DNA of 64,000 nucleotides from Pseudeuparius sepicola (GCA_963920635.1 OY987307.1:3224001-3288000), one strand, 5' to 3'; shown: positions 1 to 12,176, numbered from the stretch's first letter. Made by a program: numbers and translations. The notes: generated by a model not told the origin, from the sequence alone.

Positions 1-226
1 CTTTTCCAAGTAAAAGTTTTTGATATTTTTAAAAATAAAGGTATTTTATTCCTGATGGTATTTCATGTTTTTGTGTTTTTTGGGCACCCTGTATAAAAAA
101 ATCAAAAATTCTCTAAGTAGACCATATTTTTTCGAGAAGCAGAAACTTTTATCAAGAATGACTTTTTGTCGAAAAATGAAATTTTTGGTCCATTTGTCCT
201 CTTGGACTCCATCTGCGGACACACTG
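1..226. repeat. Right end of a dispersed foldback element
   Basis: The stretch carries, in order, a block like ATCAAGAATGACTTTTT and a terminal block CTCCATCTGCGGACACACTG. The same order occurs in the right part of the element at 18645-20225 (ATCAAAAATGACTTTTT, then AAGTCCATCCGTGGACATACTG minus two end bases). This is therefore the right end of a related copy whose left part lies before the window. No coding sequence is seen. Confidence 0.4.
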
Positions 227-1178
227 TATGTATCACAGGTGCAATCGGCATTTTATGGTCCTCGTGTGCCTTTTCACGTAGCGAGCCGTAAACACCTTTA
301 CATCCTTGATACATAAATGACTGTGACATATTTTGAAAATAAAATAAATGGAATGAAATTAGAAGGAAAGAGTCGAATATGCTATTTTAAAAGAAGTAGA
401 AAACAAATTCTTTTAACTCTTGTGCTACCTCAAATTTATGTCAGAAGCTCAATGCAATATTTGCTTTGGTATCTCTAAGTATCATCATTAATGTAGTCCG
501 TTATTCAGATTGCAATTTTTACTTTCGAGTGAGAAATAGTTTCGTTGTTCACTTGGCATGCTTAATGCCTTTAGAAGAAATGAGTCGGGCGACGGGCGTA
601 CCTCACTAGGAGTGGTCACCCCTGTAGAATTTAGTGACATAAAATTCCCTATGTTGAATCTCTCGTTTTGGTTCTACTAATGTAATGGATGTAACTATTG
701 TTTATGGAAGCATTTTTCTTCGATGTATTGAAAATATATGGTTAAAGATACAAGAATTTGTTTTATTTAGACTCTTGAAACTTACCTCCTAGATTTTCTA
801 GCCACAAAATTTTAGATGATTAGGTAACGCTGAAAAAGAAATCCATGGCCAACTTGTCAACCGATATAAATAAGACCTAAAATTGGGCAAAACTATTAAT
901 AGCCGTCATAGCAAGTTTATTGGAAGAGATAGAAGAAAACTTTTATGGTATTGGCAAACTTTATGCAACTGGTTGCTTAGATTGTTTGAGGAAAATACAG
1001 TGTGTTTGGCTCTCTTGAGGCTATGAAGTTTTTTTTATTAAAGCGCTTTGCTTGCTTTTTTTGTGTCCTACAAAAAAAATTTAAGACAAAACATTCTAAA
1101 ATTCCGTATTGTAATTGGACACCTAACAGCCAATGGCGTGTACGGCCAATATGGCCGACCTTTCAGTGGGACCATATA
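227..1178. other. Intergenic AT-rich DNA, no gene seen
   Basis: No reading frame resembles a known protein and no clear inverted repeat or tandem array was found. The short open frames are of the size expected by chance in AT-rich DNA. Confidence 0.5.
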
Positions 1179-2667
1179 CAGTGTGTTTCACTTCAAGTCG
1201 AGACAATAATTCATTATTTTTTTACGGGTTGACCGATTTTCAAAAATTTTTTCAATATATTCTACTTCAAAATATCTACATTTTGACACTAAAGTCTATC
1301 CAAGATATAGAGGCAGTGGATCAAAACATTGGCCACCACGTGATTTATTCTCTTATTGGTCTGGCCGTCATAAAATGTCAAGTGTTTACGTGGCGAGCAG
1401 AATGCAGGGCCGGCTCTTCCCTCAGTCGTGTTTCCTGCATATTTTAGATCGGACCGCAAGCAGTATATTCTGTAAATTTATTTTGTTACTTAAATTAAGG
1501 AAATTTATAAAGATCCACGAAAGGTAAAAACACAATTTTTAGAACTTCTAAAAAAATTAGTTCAGAATTACAAGCCACTGGGAATCTCATATTAGTCAGA
1601 CCCTGGTAATCGATCGCAATGCGGTCATATGACTTTGTTTATATCTACTGCCGCTGTAACTTGGATAGACTTTAGTTTTTTCAGATGCGTCTTTTCCATG
1701 ACCCACTACGATCAAAATTAGACCCCCAAAAACTGTAAAAAGTACATTAGGCATTTTTTAGGGAATAAATGAATAGCACAGTCGTATTGGCCATACCCGA
1801 AAACCCCACATTTCAAGTTTCACGGTCATAGCTTATAGATATGCATGAATAGCTTCAAAGAGCAAAAATACGTTTTCCGGAGTACCCTGTACAAACACCA
1901 AGAGATATTTTATAATTATTTCTTTGCAGTTTGATTCGGGCTCACATAAGCCATCAATTCCCACGATTTCATGGCCCTGCCTTATAAAGGGCGTTCGCAA
2001 TAAAAATACAAAAATCTAAAATAGTTTTTTCTCTTGGTGTTTTTTTTAATTTTTCTACATTTGTAACTTATGCCTATTAAAAAACATAAACAGTATTAAG
2101 TTTGAGAAAGTATTTTCAATAAAAAGCACCTTTTTTTTATTTGAAAAAATTTAAAAATTGATTGGTATCCAGGGTGCCCTTTATTGAAAATACTTTCTAA
2201 AATTTAATATTGTCTATGTTTTTTAATAGGCATAAGTTAAAATTGTAACAAATAATGTAAAAAAAACACCACGAGAAAAATCGATTTTTGTATTTTTAAT
2301 GTCTAAGGAAATCGTGGGAATTGATGGCTTATGTGTGTCCTAATCAAACTGCAAAGAAATAATTTTAAAATATCTCGGTGTTTGTACAGAGTACTCCGAA
2401 AAACCGTATTTTTGCTATGTTTGAAGCTACTTTGTGAACGCCCTGTATAAGTTATAACCGAGAAACTTGGTATGTGGGGTTTTCGGGTATGGTCAATACG
2501 ACGAAAAAATGCCTAATGTACCTACTTTTGCAGTTTTTGGGGGTATAATTTTGATCATAGTAGGTCTTGGAAAAGACGAATCTGAAAAAAATTAGTGTCA
2601 AAATGTAGATCTTTCGGAGCACTATAAAAAAATAATGAATTGTCTCGACTTGAAGTCAAACACACTG
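1179..2667. mobile_element. Foldback MITE, mariner-type ends (copy 1)
   Basis: The two halves are reverse complements of each other: the sequence from about 1179 to 2000 pairs with about 2280 to 2667. The tip begins CAGTGTGTTTCACTTCAAG and both tips are bordered by TA (1177-1178 and 2668-2669), the target duplication of Tc1/mariner elements. Arms are diverged by scattered substitutions, so the copy is not recent. It has no transposase. It belongs with the elements at 13411-14794 and 27188-29370, which share the CAGTGTGT tip. Confidence 0.75.
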
Positions 2668-2779
2668 TATATGTGGGACAAATGACTGTATTGGTAAAGC
2701 AGTCCAGTTTATTTTACGAGGGCCACGGTACTTACGCAGGAGAGAGCAGGAATAGTATATTTCATTACTAGTCTGGAAA

Positions 2780-3045
2780 TAAGAATTTTTCCGTGCGCAA
2801 GTGACAAATTCTCGTGTGAGGCGAAGCCGAACACTGGAAGTCATGCAAGCACGGAAAAATATATTTCTCGACGTGTAATGAGTGATATTATTTATTATAA
2901 ATACTTCTTTGAAATCTAAAACATAAAAATGAAAGAAATTGCAACAATTTTATTTTCAAAAATAAACAATGCTGACAATACAGTGTTTGGTATGTATGAT
3001 GTGTTTCCATGGTTACTCTCAAATCATTTCAAAGGTGATATGTTT
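2780..3045. repeat. Dispersed repeat, inverted copy at 48300-48530
   Basis: The blocks GCCGAACACTGGAAGTCATG, GACGTGTAATGA and TTTGGTATGTATGATG, then CCATGGTTACTCTCAAAT, recur in the same order on the opposite strand near 48300-48530. Both copies carry paired TTTTTCCGTGCGC-like blocks. The family is not identified. Confidence 0.6.
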
Positions 3046-3057
3046 TAAATTAGTGTG

Positions 3058-3377
3058 ACTACGTTTATCTCGACGCGTTCGATCCGATTGAGAGAGGTTT
3101 GAATTCACTGGAGCGGACTCAAATAGACGGCGTAAACTCTACAGATTGAAATTCAATCATATTTAAAATTTCAAGTCAAGCCTCTATTTCCAAACAGAAG
3201 TTGGCCAGAATGTGCACCAACCTACTGTAGAATAAGTAGAATAAGTTAATGTCCCTAGAGAGGACTGAAAACCGAAGGATTCAATACTAATGATGTAAAC
3301 GTAGAATTATGAAAGATTTGACATAACTCAATCGGATCCATTTCAATCTGATCGAGTTGTCACGAGATAAACGTAGT
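3058..3377. mobile_element. 320-bp MITE with ACTACGTTTATCTCG ends
   Basis: The left tip ACTACGTTTATCTCG is matched by its reverse complement CGAGATAAACGTAGT at the right tip. There is no coding sequence. Left parts of the same family occur at 34796-35030 and 42609-42845, inside the duplicated segment. No clear target duplication is visible, so the superfamily is not assigned. Confidence 0.65.
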
Positions 3378-3671
3378 CTGTGTCAGATAAAGTGGGTAAA
3401 ATGTCAACAAAATATTACAGAAATGTATCTAAATATTCAAACACTTATCGATTTTTTTGAGCTACACTCTATCTGTTACAGTTTTGTAAAGACACCCCAT
3501 ATATTCATCCCATTTCTATTTTTTGTTCTTAATTTATGCTAAATTACCGATTGAATACATTTCCACCTAAAATAAATAAAAAATCAACCTGTTTTTATGG
3601 TTTTATTAACATTTATCTATGGTACTATATATCAGTACTACAGTTATCAATTTCACAAAACCAATTCTGTT
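3378..3671. other. No gene; possible 3' flank of a minus-strand exon
   Basis: There is no recognisable coding sequence. The part next to 3672 would be the 3' untranslated region of the minus-strand exon that ends there. Confidence 0.4.
3602..3607 (-). promoter_or_regulatory. Candidate polyadenylation signal AATAAA
   Basis: AATAAA reads on the minus strand 64 bases past the stop codon of the candidate terminal exon at 3672-3781. The spacing is normal for a short 3' UTR, but the hexamer is common in AT-rich DNA. Confidence 0.3.
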
Positions 3672-3781
3672 CTACTCTGGCGGCGGTGGCTCCGGTGGTG
3701 CTTCTGTAGGCTCGTCTGGTGGTGGTGTATCAGCCAGAGTGGGAACAATTAGAAATTGTTCGGGTTCGGGTGGTCTATATC
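3672..3781 (-). CDS. Candidate terminal exon, proline/acid-rich tail
   Basis: On the minus strand a good acceptor (TTTTTCAATTTTACAG) is followed by an exon that starts in phase, completing a codon with its first two bases. It reads RPPEPEQFLIVPTLADT, then a run rich in Pro, Glu and Asp, and stops at TAG. The exon is 110 nt and GC-rich against AT-rich surroundings, and AATAAA lies just downstream. The opposite strand shows a Gly/Ser-rich frame, which is the shadow of the proline codons. I do not recognise the family. It would be the last exon of a gene whose other exons lie at higher coordinates; the 42-nt candidate exon at 17854-17895 has compatible phase. This is inference from splice signals and composition, and a chance frame cannot be excluded. 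Confidence 0.4.
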
Positions 3782-3885
3782 CTGTAAAATTGAAAAAATG
3801 TTAACAACTGAATCATATACAAGTGGTGCAATTAAATATGACAGTTTTGCAAAAAAAAATCCAAACAGGATGATTTTTTTTCAGG

Positions 3886-5676
3886 GTTGCTTGGGGACTG
3901 CCTCCTGAGCGTTCAACCAAAAGATCATACTCGAACTCCTGGTACGAATTGAGGCTACAGGGTGGTTCCCTAAACAATATTGGTGGTTTTCTAAACATTT
4001 TTTTACTGCAAAATTACCCTAATAAAAGTTGTAGGGGATTAAAGTATTAACAACTTTTCCTCATATATTTTTTTTGTATCTCTAATACATAACGAGTTAC
4101 AGCGAATTACTTATATCAAAAATTCCTCACGCTGCAGGGGTGGACTTGTGAACATTTTTTTTACAAAAAAATTACCTTAATAAAAGTTTTCGAGGACGAA
4201 CTTCTGGTCAACTTTTTCTTATAAAATTGTTTTGTGTCTCCAATTCTTAATTATTTACAGGACATTATATGACAAAAGTTAATTAAAAAATATAATGCCC
4301 TGTTAATCATTAAGTACCAGAGACACAAAAAAAGTTTAGAAGAAAGAGTTGACCTCTGAAACCTTTATTAACGTCATTTTTTTGTAAAAAAATGTTTACA
4401 AGTCCACCTCTGCAGCATGCGGAATTTTTGTCGTATAAGTAATGCGCTGTAACTCGTTATGTATTAGAGATACTAAAAAGAGTTATGAGGAAAAGTTGTT
4501 CATACATTGATCCCCTACAACTTTCGTTAGGCTGATTTTGCTCTAAAAAAATGTTTAGAAAACCACCCATATTGTTTAGGAAACCACCCCATAGCTGAGA
4601 GATTTGTACCAGGATTTTGAGTGTGATCTTTTGGTTGAACACTCAGGAGGCAGTCCCCAAGCAACCCTGAAAAAATCGACTTACAAGGGTCGCAAAAAAA
4701 TCCAAACACGATGATTTTTTCAGGGTTGCTTGGGGACTGCCTCCTGAGCGTTCAACCAAAAGATCATGCTCCAACTCCTGGTACGAATTGAGGATATAGA
4801 GTGGTTTCCTAAACAATATTGGTGGTTTTCTAAACATTTTTTTAGAGCAAAATTACCCTAATAAAAGTTAGTTAGTAGGGGATTCAAGTATGAACAACTT
4901 TTCCTAATTTTTTTTTGTATCTCTAATACATAACGAGTTACAGCGAATTACTTATATCAAAAATTCCTCACGCTGCAGGGGTGGACTTGTAAACATTTTT
5001 TTTACAAAAAAATTACCTTAATAAAAGTTTTCGAGGACGAACTTCTGGTCAACTTTTTCTTATAAAATTGTTTTGTGGCTCCAATTCTTAATTATTTACA
5101 GGACATTATATGACAAAAGTTAATTAAAAAATATAATACCCTGTAAATCGTTAAGTACCAGAGACACAACAAAGTTTAGAAGAAAAAGTTTACCTCTGGA
5201 ACCTTTATTAACGTCATTTTTTTTGTAAAAAAATGTTTACAAGTCCACCCCTGCAGCGTGCGGAATTTTTTGTCGTATAAGTAATGCGCTGTAACTCGTT
5301 ATGTATTAGAGATACTAAAAAGAGTTATGAGGAAAAGTTGTTCATACATTGATCCCCTACAACTTTCGTTAGGCTGATTTTGCTCTAAAAAAATGTTTAG
5401 AAAACCACCCATATTGTTTAGGAAACCACACCATAGCTCAGAGATTTGTACCAGGATTTCGAGTGTGATCTTTTGGTTGAACACTCAGGAGGCAGTCCGC
5501 AAGCAACCCTGAAAAAATCAACTTACAAGGGTCGCAAAAAAGTCCAAACACAATGATTTTTTCAGGGTTGCTTGGGGACTGCCTCCTGAGCGTTCAACCA
5601 GATCATGCTCGAACTCCTGGTACGAATTGAGGATATAGAGTGGTTTCCTAAACAATATTGGTGGTTTTCTAAACGG
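3886..5676. repeat. Tandem array of palindromic units (2.1 copies)
   Basis: Each unit of about 830-840 bp is itself a foldback: it opens TTTTTCAGGGTTGCTTGGGG and closes with the reverse complement. Unit 1 spans about 3886-4674, unit 2 about 4716-5516, and a third starts near 5558 and breaks at about 5676. The short spacers between units share a block reading CTTACAAGGGTCGCAAAAAA in the second and third. Short frames on the minus strand (FRKPPILFRKP and similar) are by-products of the repeat. Confidence 0.8.
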
Positions 5677-6056
5677 AACTCGTTTGAAGCACAGGACACA
5701 AAAATGGAAAGTTAGGACAAACACCTCTTTTGTGTTATGTGGTTTTGCCGGAATCAGCTGATTTATTTACTATTTCACTTACTCAAGTTTGGCTGCCAGT
5801 TTCTCTGTGTACACTCCTTCCATCTACTTGTCATTTCAATGGGTAAGTAGAATATGTCAGGTATTTTACAGAATTTTCTACATGTAGAAAACCATGTAAT
5901 TTACCTCCTGTGCTTTCTACATATTATACATGTATAAAATTCAGTAGGAAAAAAAACGCTTATATTCCTTTTTTATTTCAAAATAAATAAATACATATAC
6001 TTCTAGTACTCATTGCACAATATACTTAGTTAATATATTTTTTAAAGATTTTTTGG
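5677..6056. other. No gene seen
   Basis: AT-rich sequence with short self-complementary patches around TACATGTAGAAA and no coding signal. Confidence 0.5.
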
Positions 6057-6371
6057 CGAAAAGCGTCCAAAATCAAAGATCCACCAAATACTAGGGTGGA
6101 TTTTTTTGCCCGTTTCACTATTTCTCAGTTAAACCAACCCCAAGATTTTCACTTTTAGTGGCCAATGTCATTGGGAAATCGATTTATCAACCTTTGATTT
6201 TGCGCGTTTATCGTTGATTAAAAAATATAAACTGTTGTCGATATATCGATATCCCAATGACATTTTGAACTCAGAAAACCAATTTTGCGGTTGATTTCAT
6301 GGGGGACAAGTGAAATGAGCAAAAAAAATTGCACTGTAATTTGGTGGACCTTTGATTTTGGACGATTTTCG
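6057..6371. mobile_element. 315-bp inverted-repeat MITE
   Basis: The left tip reads CGAAAAGCGTCCAAAATCAA and continues with a CCACCAAA block. The right tip has the complementary order: TTTGGTGGACCTTTGATTTT, then GGACGATTTTCG. The inner parts also pair (CCCAATGACATT with AATGTCATTGGG). It is non-coding and no target duplication could be fixed. Confidence 0.65.
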
Positions 6372-7736
6372 TGTACATATGCTTCAGACCGAAGTTCTTA
6401 TGGCAAGTATCAAACCTGTACTAGGTAAAATTTTGAGTACACCAAGTCATCTGCCAACCTTTGTAGCTAGCTCTAAAGCTATAAGTACAGAGTCACAGAG
6501 GGTGTCAAGTCTGGACGCCAACAATCTGGTCTGATTCAAGAACAATGAGAATAAGATTGTTGTTGGATGATCCTTGGTTGTTGGCGGTGAGATTCGACAG
6601 AGGTTGAATTTTTTTACTAAGCGGTTATACTCGGTTATTTTCCAAGTCATGATAGAAACTTATCAAGGGAAAAACTGGCAAAATATTTTGCTAATGAACC
6701 TAGCTCTTCGTAGTCAAAGATGGAATTAATCTTGAGGTTCTGGTCCCTTAAATTTAATAAGGTAATTATTTGTAATTCTTTTCGTTAGATGCCTAAACAA
6801 TATAAAATATATATGAAAATATGTAAAAGCTACCTGTCTTGCATGCTTTTCCTATTAAATTGAATTTTAAAATTAATAAATCAATTAAGATAAGTAATTA
6901 AAGTTGAAAATGTATTCCTTATCCTAGATATTTTGTCGTTTTGTTATTTTAAAATAAACTTTTATTTTGTAATTTGTATTTTATTTGTCTCAATTTACTT
7001 CCAGGTACATAAAATTGCCATGTAGGTAATTTTTTTAATCTATTCACTACTTTTTTCTGTGCAATATTTACATAATTGTGGTTATACTGGTTATATAGAA
7101 AAATTCACAAAATTCTTATTCCTACAAACAAGTCCCGAATTTCGGAATACATATCATACAATAAAGAGAATTACGGAACATGGCCATTAAATTCGCCCAT
7201 TAATATGCAACATCCCTATATACCTCCTTTGCCTGAATCAGCTGACACGTTCATTAGGCGTCCTTGTCTTACTTATTGCCATTTGAAACCTACATATCTC
7301 TCTCTAGAGTTGGCTGCCCCAAACAACAATGAAAGTGGTACCTGTGCGACTTCCATTGTACTTATCAATTCGATGTACTTACCTAACCCTGTCCCCCCTT
7401 GTAAACCTACCTGGTTTGCCTATAGTTTTCCCCTGCGTCAACAGCCAGACCGACGCCAACGGGTCGCTCCAAATGCGTGCAAATAGGGGAATGCGTCTAT
7501 CTCGATTGGCCCACATTCTTTGTTTCAGTGACAAGCGGAGAGCTAAAAGCATTTTTATAGTTTCAGAGAAACGTAGCGATGGTTATATGGTAGGTTTAGG
7601 TAAAACACATCAAAGTTATCGATTTATTTCTTATTTAATTATTGTTAATTAATAATCAAATTTTCCGCAAACACCTTTCCTCTTTGGTTATTATTGCATT
7701 TGCGAAAACAGTGGTTAGTTTGAAATACCTAATAGT
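6372..7736. other. No recognised gene
   Basis: An open frame of 136 codons at 7076-7486 on the plus strand contains PYIPPLPESADTFIRRP, but I recognise no family, there is no strong start context, and nearby sequence is AT-rich. No repeat structure stands out. Confidence 0.4.
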
Positions 7737-8257
7737 TAAGGTGGTGGATTCAATTATCGACACCATATGGCCAAGTGTCAACTTCACAATGCCGCTGCAA
7801 ATTTTTAGAATGAATTAACATTATTATCAATTTTAATGTTTTACTCTTTTATTAAACTGTTACTTGGTAATTTATGTCTGCTCTTGGTTTTTCCGTTTTG
7901 TAGCAAATAAATTAAATTTCTGAAATATACCTACTGACCCTATTATCGACAGGTTGCAAAGCAAGAAGTACCTAATATCGACACCAACTGAACTAATTAT
8001 CGACACCTGTTAAAAACAATTATTTTTAACATTATATTGAAAACATTCTAAAAATAACAAAATTAATTTTTTCAATGGTATAAAAGTAAAAACACATTGA
8101 ATTGATTTTTGATAACTTTAATATTATATGTCTACTAGCAGTCACATTAGTTCAAAGTATTGGGATCATAAACTACAAAATGAACATTTAGCGTCCCCAT
8201 TACAATTTTAAAAGAAATGGCTTGTGGCATATGGGACAAAATGCTTTGGTAATTGGC

Positions 8258-8663
8258 AACACCGATTGGCGGAAAAAAAGTCGAAACACAAAAGGTCGAA
8301 ATTTTAAAAAACCTCGAAAACAGAAAAGGTCGAATAATCAAAAGATCGAAAAACAAAAGATAGAAGCACAAAAGGTAGAAACTGTAAAAGGTCGAATCAC
8401 AAAAGGTCGAATCACAAAAGGTCGAATCAAAAAAGGTCGAAATTATAAAACATCTCGAAAACAGAAATGGTCGAATAATCAAAAGATCGAATCACAAAAC
8501 GTCGAATCAAAAAAGATCGAAACACAAAAGGTCGAATCACAAACGGTCGCACAAAAGGTCGAAATTATAAAAAATAAAAAATCATTGAAAATAATGGTTG
8601 ACTAAAAAAAGATCGAAAATCAAAAGGTTTGAATACAAAGAGTCAAAAAACAAACAGTCGAAA
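8258..8663. repeat. Degenerate AAAAGGTCGAA minisatellite
   Basis: About 400 bp consist of degenerate units of 9-16 bp built on AAAAGGTCGAATCAC and AAAAGATCGAA. The lysine-rich frame on the plus strand and the FDSTFCDSTF-type frame on the minus strand are translations of this repeat and not genes. Confidence 0.8.
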
Positions 8664-8962
8664 GAAATTATACAAACTGACATTTGGTACAAAAGGTAAT
8701 TTTGAGACAAACAAATTCCACAAACATCCTTGTACTTATATAGTTACTTAGTTGTTTTCGTTAGTTTTTTCATATATTTTTAATCTCTGGAATGAAAAAA
8801 ATATACAAACTTAAAACTCTGTATTTAATAACATAGGTCTTCAATTGAAAGTACCAACATTTTGAGCCCAAAAAGGCAAACTGCAGCTATACGCCGATGC
8901 CGAAGGCTTGTTATGTATAAACGAAGATTATTGTCAGTAGGTACCCATTACTGACTTTAGCT

Positions 8963-9105
8963 TAGGCCAGAAGTGAACGTCACAGTTTTTTGAGACACCC
9001 TGTATATTTTGCCGCAAAATATACAAAAAAAACTTAGGCCAGAAGTGAACGGCACAGTTTTTTGAGGCACCCTGTATATTTTGCGGCAAAATATACAGGG
9101 TGTCT
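8963..9105. repeat. Two tandem copies of a 70-bp unit
   Basis: The block AGGCCAGAAGTGAACG followed by ACAGTTTTTTGAG and CACCCTGTATATTTTGC occurs twice head to tail, and the second copy runs into an inverted piece (GCAAAATATACAGGGTG). Confidence 0.75.
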
Positions 9106-9576
9106 TGCAACTAACATAAGTTTGTTCATCCTTATGGATCCTATTATCGACATTTATGTTGATAATTGGGCAAAATTTGTCATGTACCAATTATCGACTC
9201 CTTAATATTTTATGAAAAACGTACTACAGCTTTCATTTTAAGAAGAAAATATCTCATTTTACATAATATTAAATAATTTTAAATATAAACCCACACTACA
9301 ACTGTACTCCAGTATATCCAGGGTGCAAAAATCTGCTTACTTGTCTCTTAAGGTGGCGAGCAATGGCACATACTTGAATTTACTTGACGCACACTGGTTA
9401 TTTTTGAGGAATTTTGTTACGAATAACGAAATCACTATGCCCATGCACATTGTTTCATTTGAACGGTAATGAATGAAAGAACCATAAACATAAGTGAAAT
9501 AAGGACTAATGTTTATGAATATCTTATTTCATTCAAAAAACGGCCAAAAGTGTCGATAATCGGTACCACCACCTTA

Positions 9577-10207
9577 CTTGTGTTTGTTAGTTTTTCGACT
9601 TTATTATTTATTAATCAAAAAGTTTATTTTTTCTATAAATTATTTCAGAATATTGAGACATTAAGTTTCTACAAAACGGTTGACTTTTTTAGGTTGCAAC
9701 AAGACTACTTTTTATATTGTAAAATAAAACTATGTGAAAATATTGGATCTCCACGTGAAGTGTTCCACTACCAATATAACTTTTTAATTCTTTGTGATAC
9801 AAAATAGAAGTTTTAGATAAAAGTTGCAGAAAATTGTATGCAGTTTTCTGAGGAAAATCTTGAAAGTTTCTGAACATTTTGGGAGTTTATTCTATTATTC
9901 TCTTTCTCTCTTAATAACTTCTATTAAACCTGTTTTAAAGGCCATGCTGCATGTCTATTTTATTTTCTACTAATTGTCTGTCTTCTTTTTTCCCTGTTTG
10001 GTATTATTACGGCGAAAATAATGAGGTGCCCCGTAGATACCAACCAAAATTATTCTTATTTTATTTTATTTAATAACTCGAGACAATGTTAGCTAAAGCC
10101 TTGAAATATTTCTGCGAGGAATCATCGGGTTATGATTCGAACCACCGGAAACCAGGATCATTAAATTAAACGAAAAACCATGTTGTTTACATTGTGTAAT
10201 TATCAAA
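9577..10207. other. No gene; possible LINE 5' debris
   Basis: No coding match is recognised. The part near 10080-10207 lies directly before the reverse transcriptase frame and may be decayed upstream LINE sequence, but the endonuclease domain expected there is not visible. Confidence 0.35.
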
Positions 10208-12052
10208 ATGCCAGAAAAGTTTGCTACGGTTATTAGTGTTCTTGGAAAAACCTGCTCTAAAATCATGTTGTTTATACATTCCATCCGCCCACAAATGCGT
10301 CTAAAGAACACCTGCAAATCCTGGAGCGAGAACAAAGAACCAAGTTTCTGTGCACGAGATAATAATAAAAAAATATTATGGCAAAAATTGAAACAGCTTA
10401 ATGTTATTAATAAATCTCATGAAACATGTTTACCTGATTCGCTCAATAAACCATTGGAAATTAATGATTTCTTCCTCAAATATTCTGGTACTAAAGGATC
10501 ATTGGATGCGGATCTGTTTCAATTTTACAATAATAACGTTAAGACGCATTTTTTAGAAAAATTCACTTTTAAAACTGTCACAATCGGTGAAGTTAAAAAA
10601 TATATTTTTAAAATAAACTCGTTAGCAGTGGGTGCGGATTTGATTAATTTGGAAATGGTCTTAATGTGTTGTCCTAGAGTGCTTCCCTTTCTAACTAATA
10701 TTATAAATTCATGTTTAATTGAAAATGTGTTTCCGGATGCATGGAAAGTGGGACGTGTGAATCTTTTGCCGAAGAAAACTGATGCGCAGGAATTTAACGA
10801 TCTTCGTCCAGTAAGTATACTTCCATGTCTTTCAAAAGTTTTAGAGAAAATAATGGACACTCAAATTCGGGAGCATCTAGATATATATTCTGTTTTATCT
10901 TTGAATCAATCCGGTTTTAGACCCGGGTATAGCTGTACGACTGCACTTCTAAAAATAGTTGATGATATTATCTCTGCTGCTGACCAAAATCAAACTACTG
11001 CTCTTATGCTTTTAGATTACTCTTCAAATGCAGTTAGATTTTTAAGCAGTTATTTAGAGGGGAGATCTCAATATGTCGAGACCGATGTTGGGCAATCACC
11101 TAGGGTAAGTGTTTACAGTGGTGTACCACAGGGATCTATATTGGGGCCGTTGCTGTATTGCATTTATACATGCTGTGTGGAAAGCTGCATAAAAGAATGT
11201 TCCATACATCTTTATGCAGATGATACACAGCTGTATTCTTCTTTTGATCCGGATAAGTGGAAAGATGCATACCTAAAAATAAATGAAGACCTTTTAAGAA
11301 TTGTCGATCTTTCAAAACGTCACAATTTGCAAATTAATGAATCTAAATCGAAAGTTATGTTTTTTGGTAAGGACAGAAAAACAATTAAATCAAAGGCAAA
11401 CATAAAAATTGAAGACAACCCTTTACCAATTGAAGACAGCAGCAGAAATCTTGGTCTATTTCTAGATACAGACTTGCGATTTAAAGATCACGTAACTAAT
11501 AATCTGAAAAAAGCATATGCCTGTTTAAAATTATTGTATCCTCATAAGCATCTGCTGTCACAAAAATTGAAAACTACTTTAAGTGACACCCTTGTCTTAA
11601 GTATGGTGAATTACTGCGATGTGTTATATGGACCTTGTTTGGATGTTTTCAATAAAAATCGTATACAAAGACTCCAAAAGTGCTGTTTGCGATTCGTTTT
11701 CGGTATTAAAAAATTTGATCCAGTTTCTCATAAGTTGAAGGATGCCAATTGGTTAAGTATGGAAAATCGGCGTATTTTACACTCTGCAGTTCTTTATCAT
11801 AAAATAATTAAAACACAATGTCCGCCATACTTGACTAATAAAATTAGATATCGCAGTGATGTTCATTCAGTGAGTATTCGTTTTAGAGGTTATATATCAC
11901 CACCGATGCATAAAACTGAATTATTTAAACGATGTTTTACTTATAACGTTTTCAAATTCTATAACCGATATCATCTGTTTAAGCACCTGGGAATCACTAG
12001 TTTCAGAAGCAAAGTTAAAAAAGATTTATTTGAAAAACAGTTATCAATTTAG
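10208..12052 (+). pseudogene. LINE ORF2 reverse transcriptase, 5'-truncated, internal deletion
   Basis: The open frame of 614 codons is the reverse transcriptase part of a non-LTR retrotransposon of the Jockey/CR1 group. Visible blocks are NDLRPVSILPCLSKVLEK, LNQSGFRPGYSCTTALLK, GVPQGSILGPLLY near residue 305 and the catalytic YADDTQLY near residue 336, followed by NLQINESKSKVMFFGK and the C-terminal region ending FRSKVKKDLFEKQLSI. No apurinic endonuclease precedes it, so the copy is 5'-truncated. At about residue 272 the motif A block goes directly from LLDYS to SNAVRFL; the usual intervening residues with KAFD are missing, an in-frame deletion of roughly 66-69 bp that should inactivate the enzyme. 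The part from 11024 to 11986 is repeated in inverted orientation at 12174-13136. Confidence 0.85.
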
Positions 12053-12091
12053 TGTCTTTCTGTTTTGAATGATTAGATAGTGGTACTACCT

Positions 12092-12099
12092 GTATATAC

Positions 12100-12173
<74 letters not shown>
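12092..12173. repeat. (TA)n microsatellite
   Basis: A run of TA dinucleotides with a few TACA interruptions sits between the two arms of the LINE palindrome. A second TA run starts at 13136, on the outer side of the inverted arm, so the inverted copy is bracketed by TA repeats. Confidence 0.9.

Positions 12174-12176
<3 letters not shown>

Larger units (their letters stand above)
7739..9574. mobile_element. Non-autonomous TA-flanked element with TATCGACA motifs
   Basis: Both tips read AGGTGGTGG followed by a TTATCGACAC block and GGCC, giving an imperfect terminal inverted repeat of about 34 bp. TA borders both ends (7737-7738 and 9575-9576), as in Tc1/mariner/pogo elements. The motif TATCGACA recurs near both ends (near 7941, 7975, 7998, 9137 and 9188), like subterminal transposase sites. 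No transposase is present. The interior holds a minisatellite and a short tandem repeat. Confidence 0.7.

Noticed and set aside
3619..3804. Gly/Ser-rich plus-strand frame
   Set aside because: It is the antisense of the proline-rich minus-strand exon, which has splice and stop signals; the plus-strand frame has neither support nor a known match.
7076..7652. Two overlapping plus-strand frames of 136 and 107 codons
   Set aside because: No family recognised, overlapping in different frames, and no splice or start context that would decide for either.
8222..8605. 127-codon Lys-rich plus-strand frame and 111-codon minus-strand frame
   Set aside because: Both are translations of the AAAAGGTCGAA minisatellite; the periodic residues mirror the DNA repeat.
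12015..12173. Tyr/Ile-repeat C-terminus on the minus strand
   Set aside because: It is the translation of the TA microsatellite following the inverted LINE copy.
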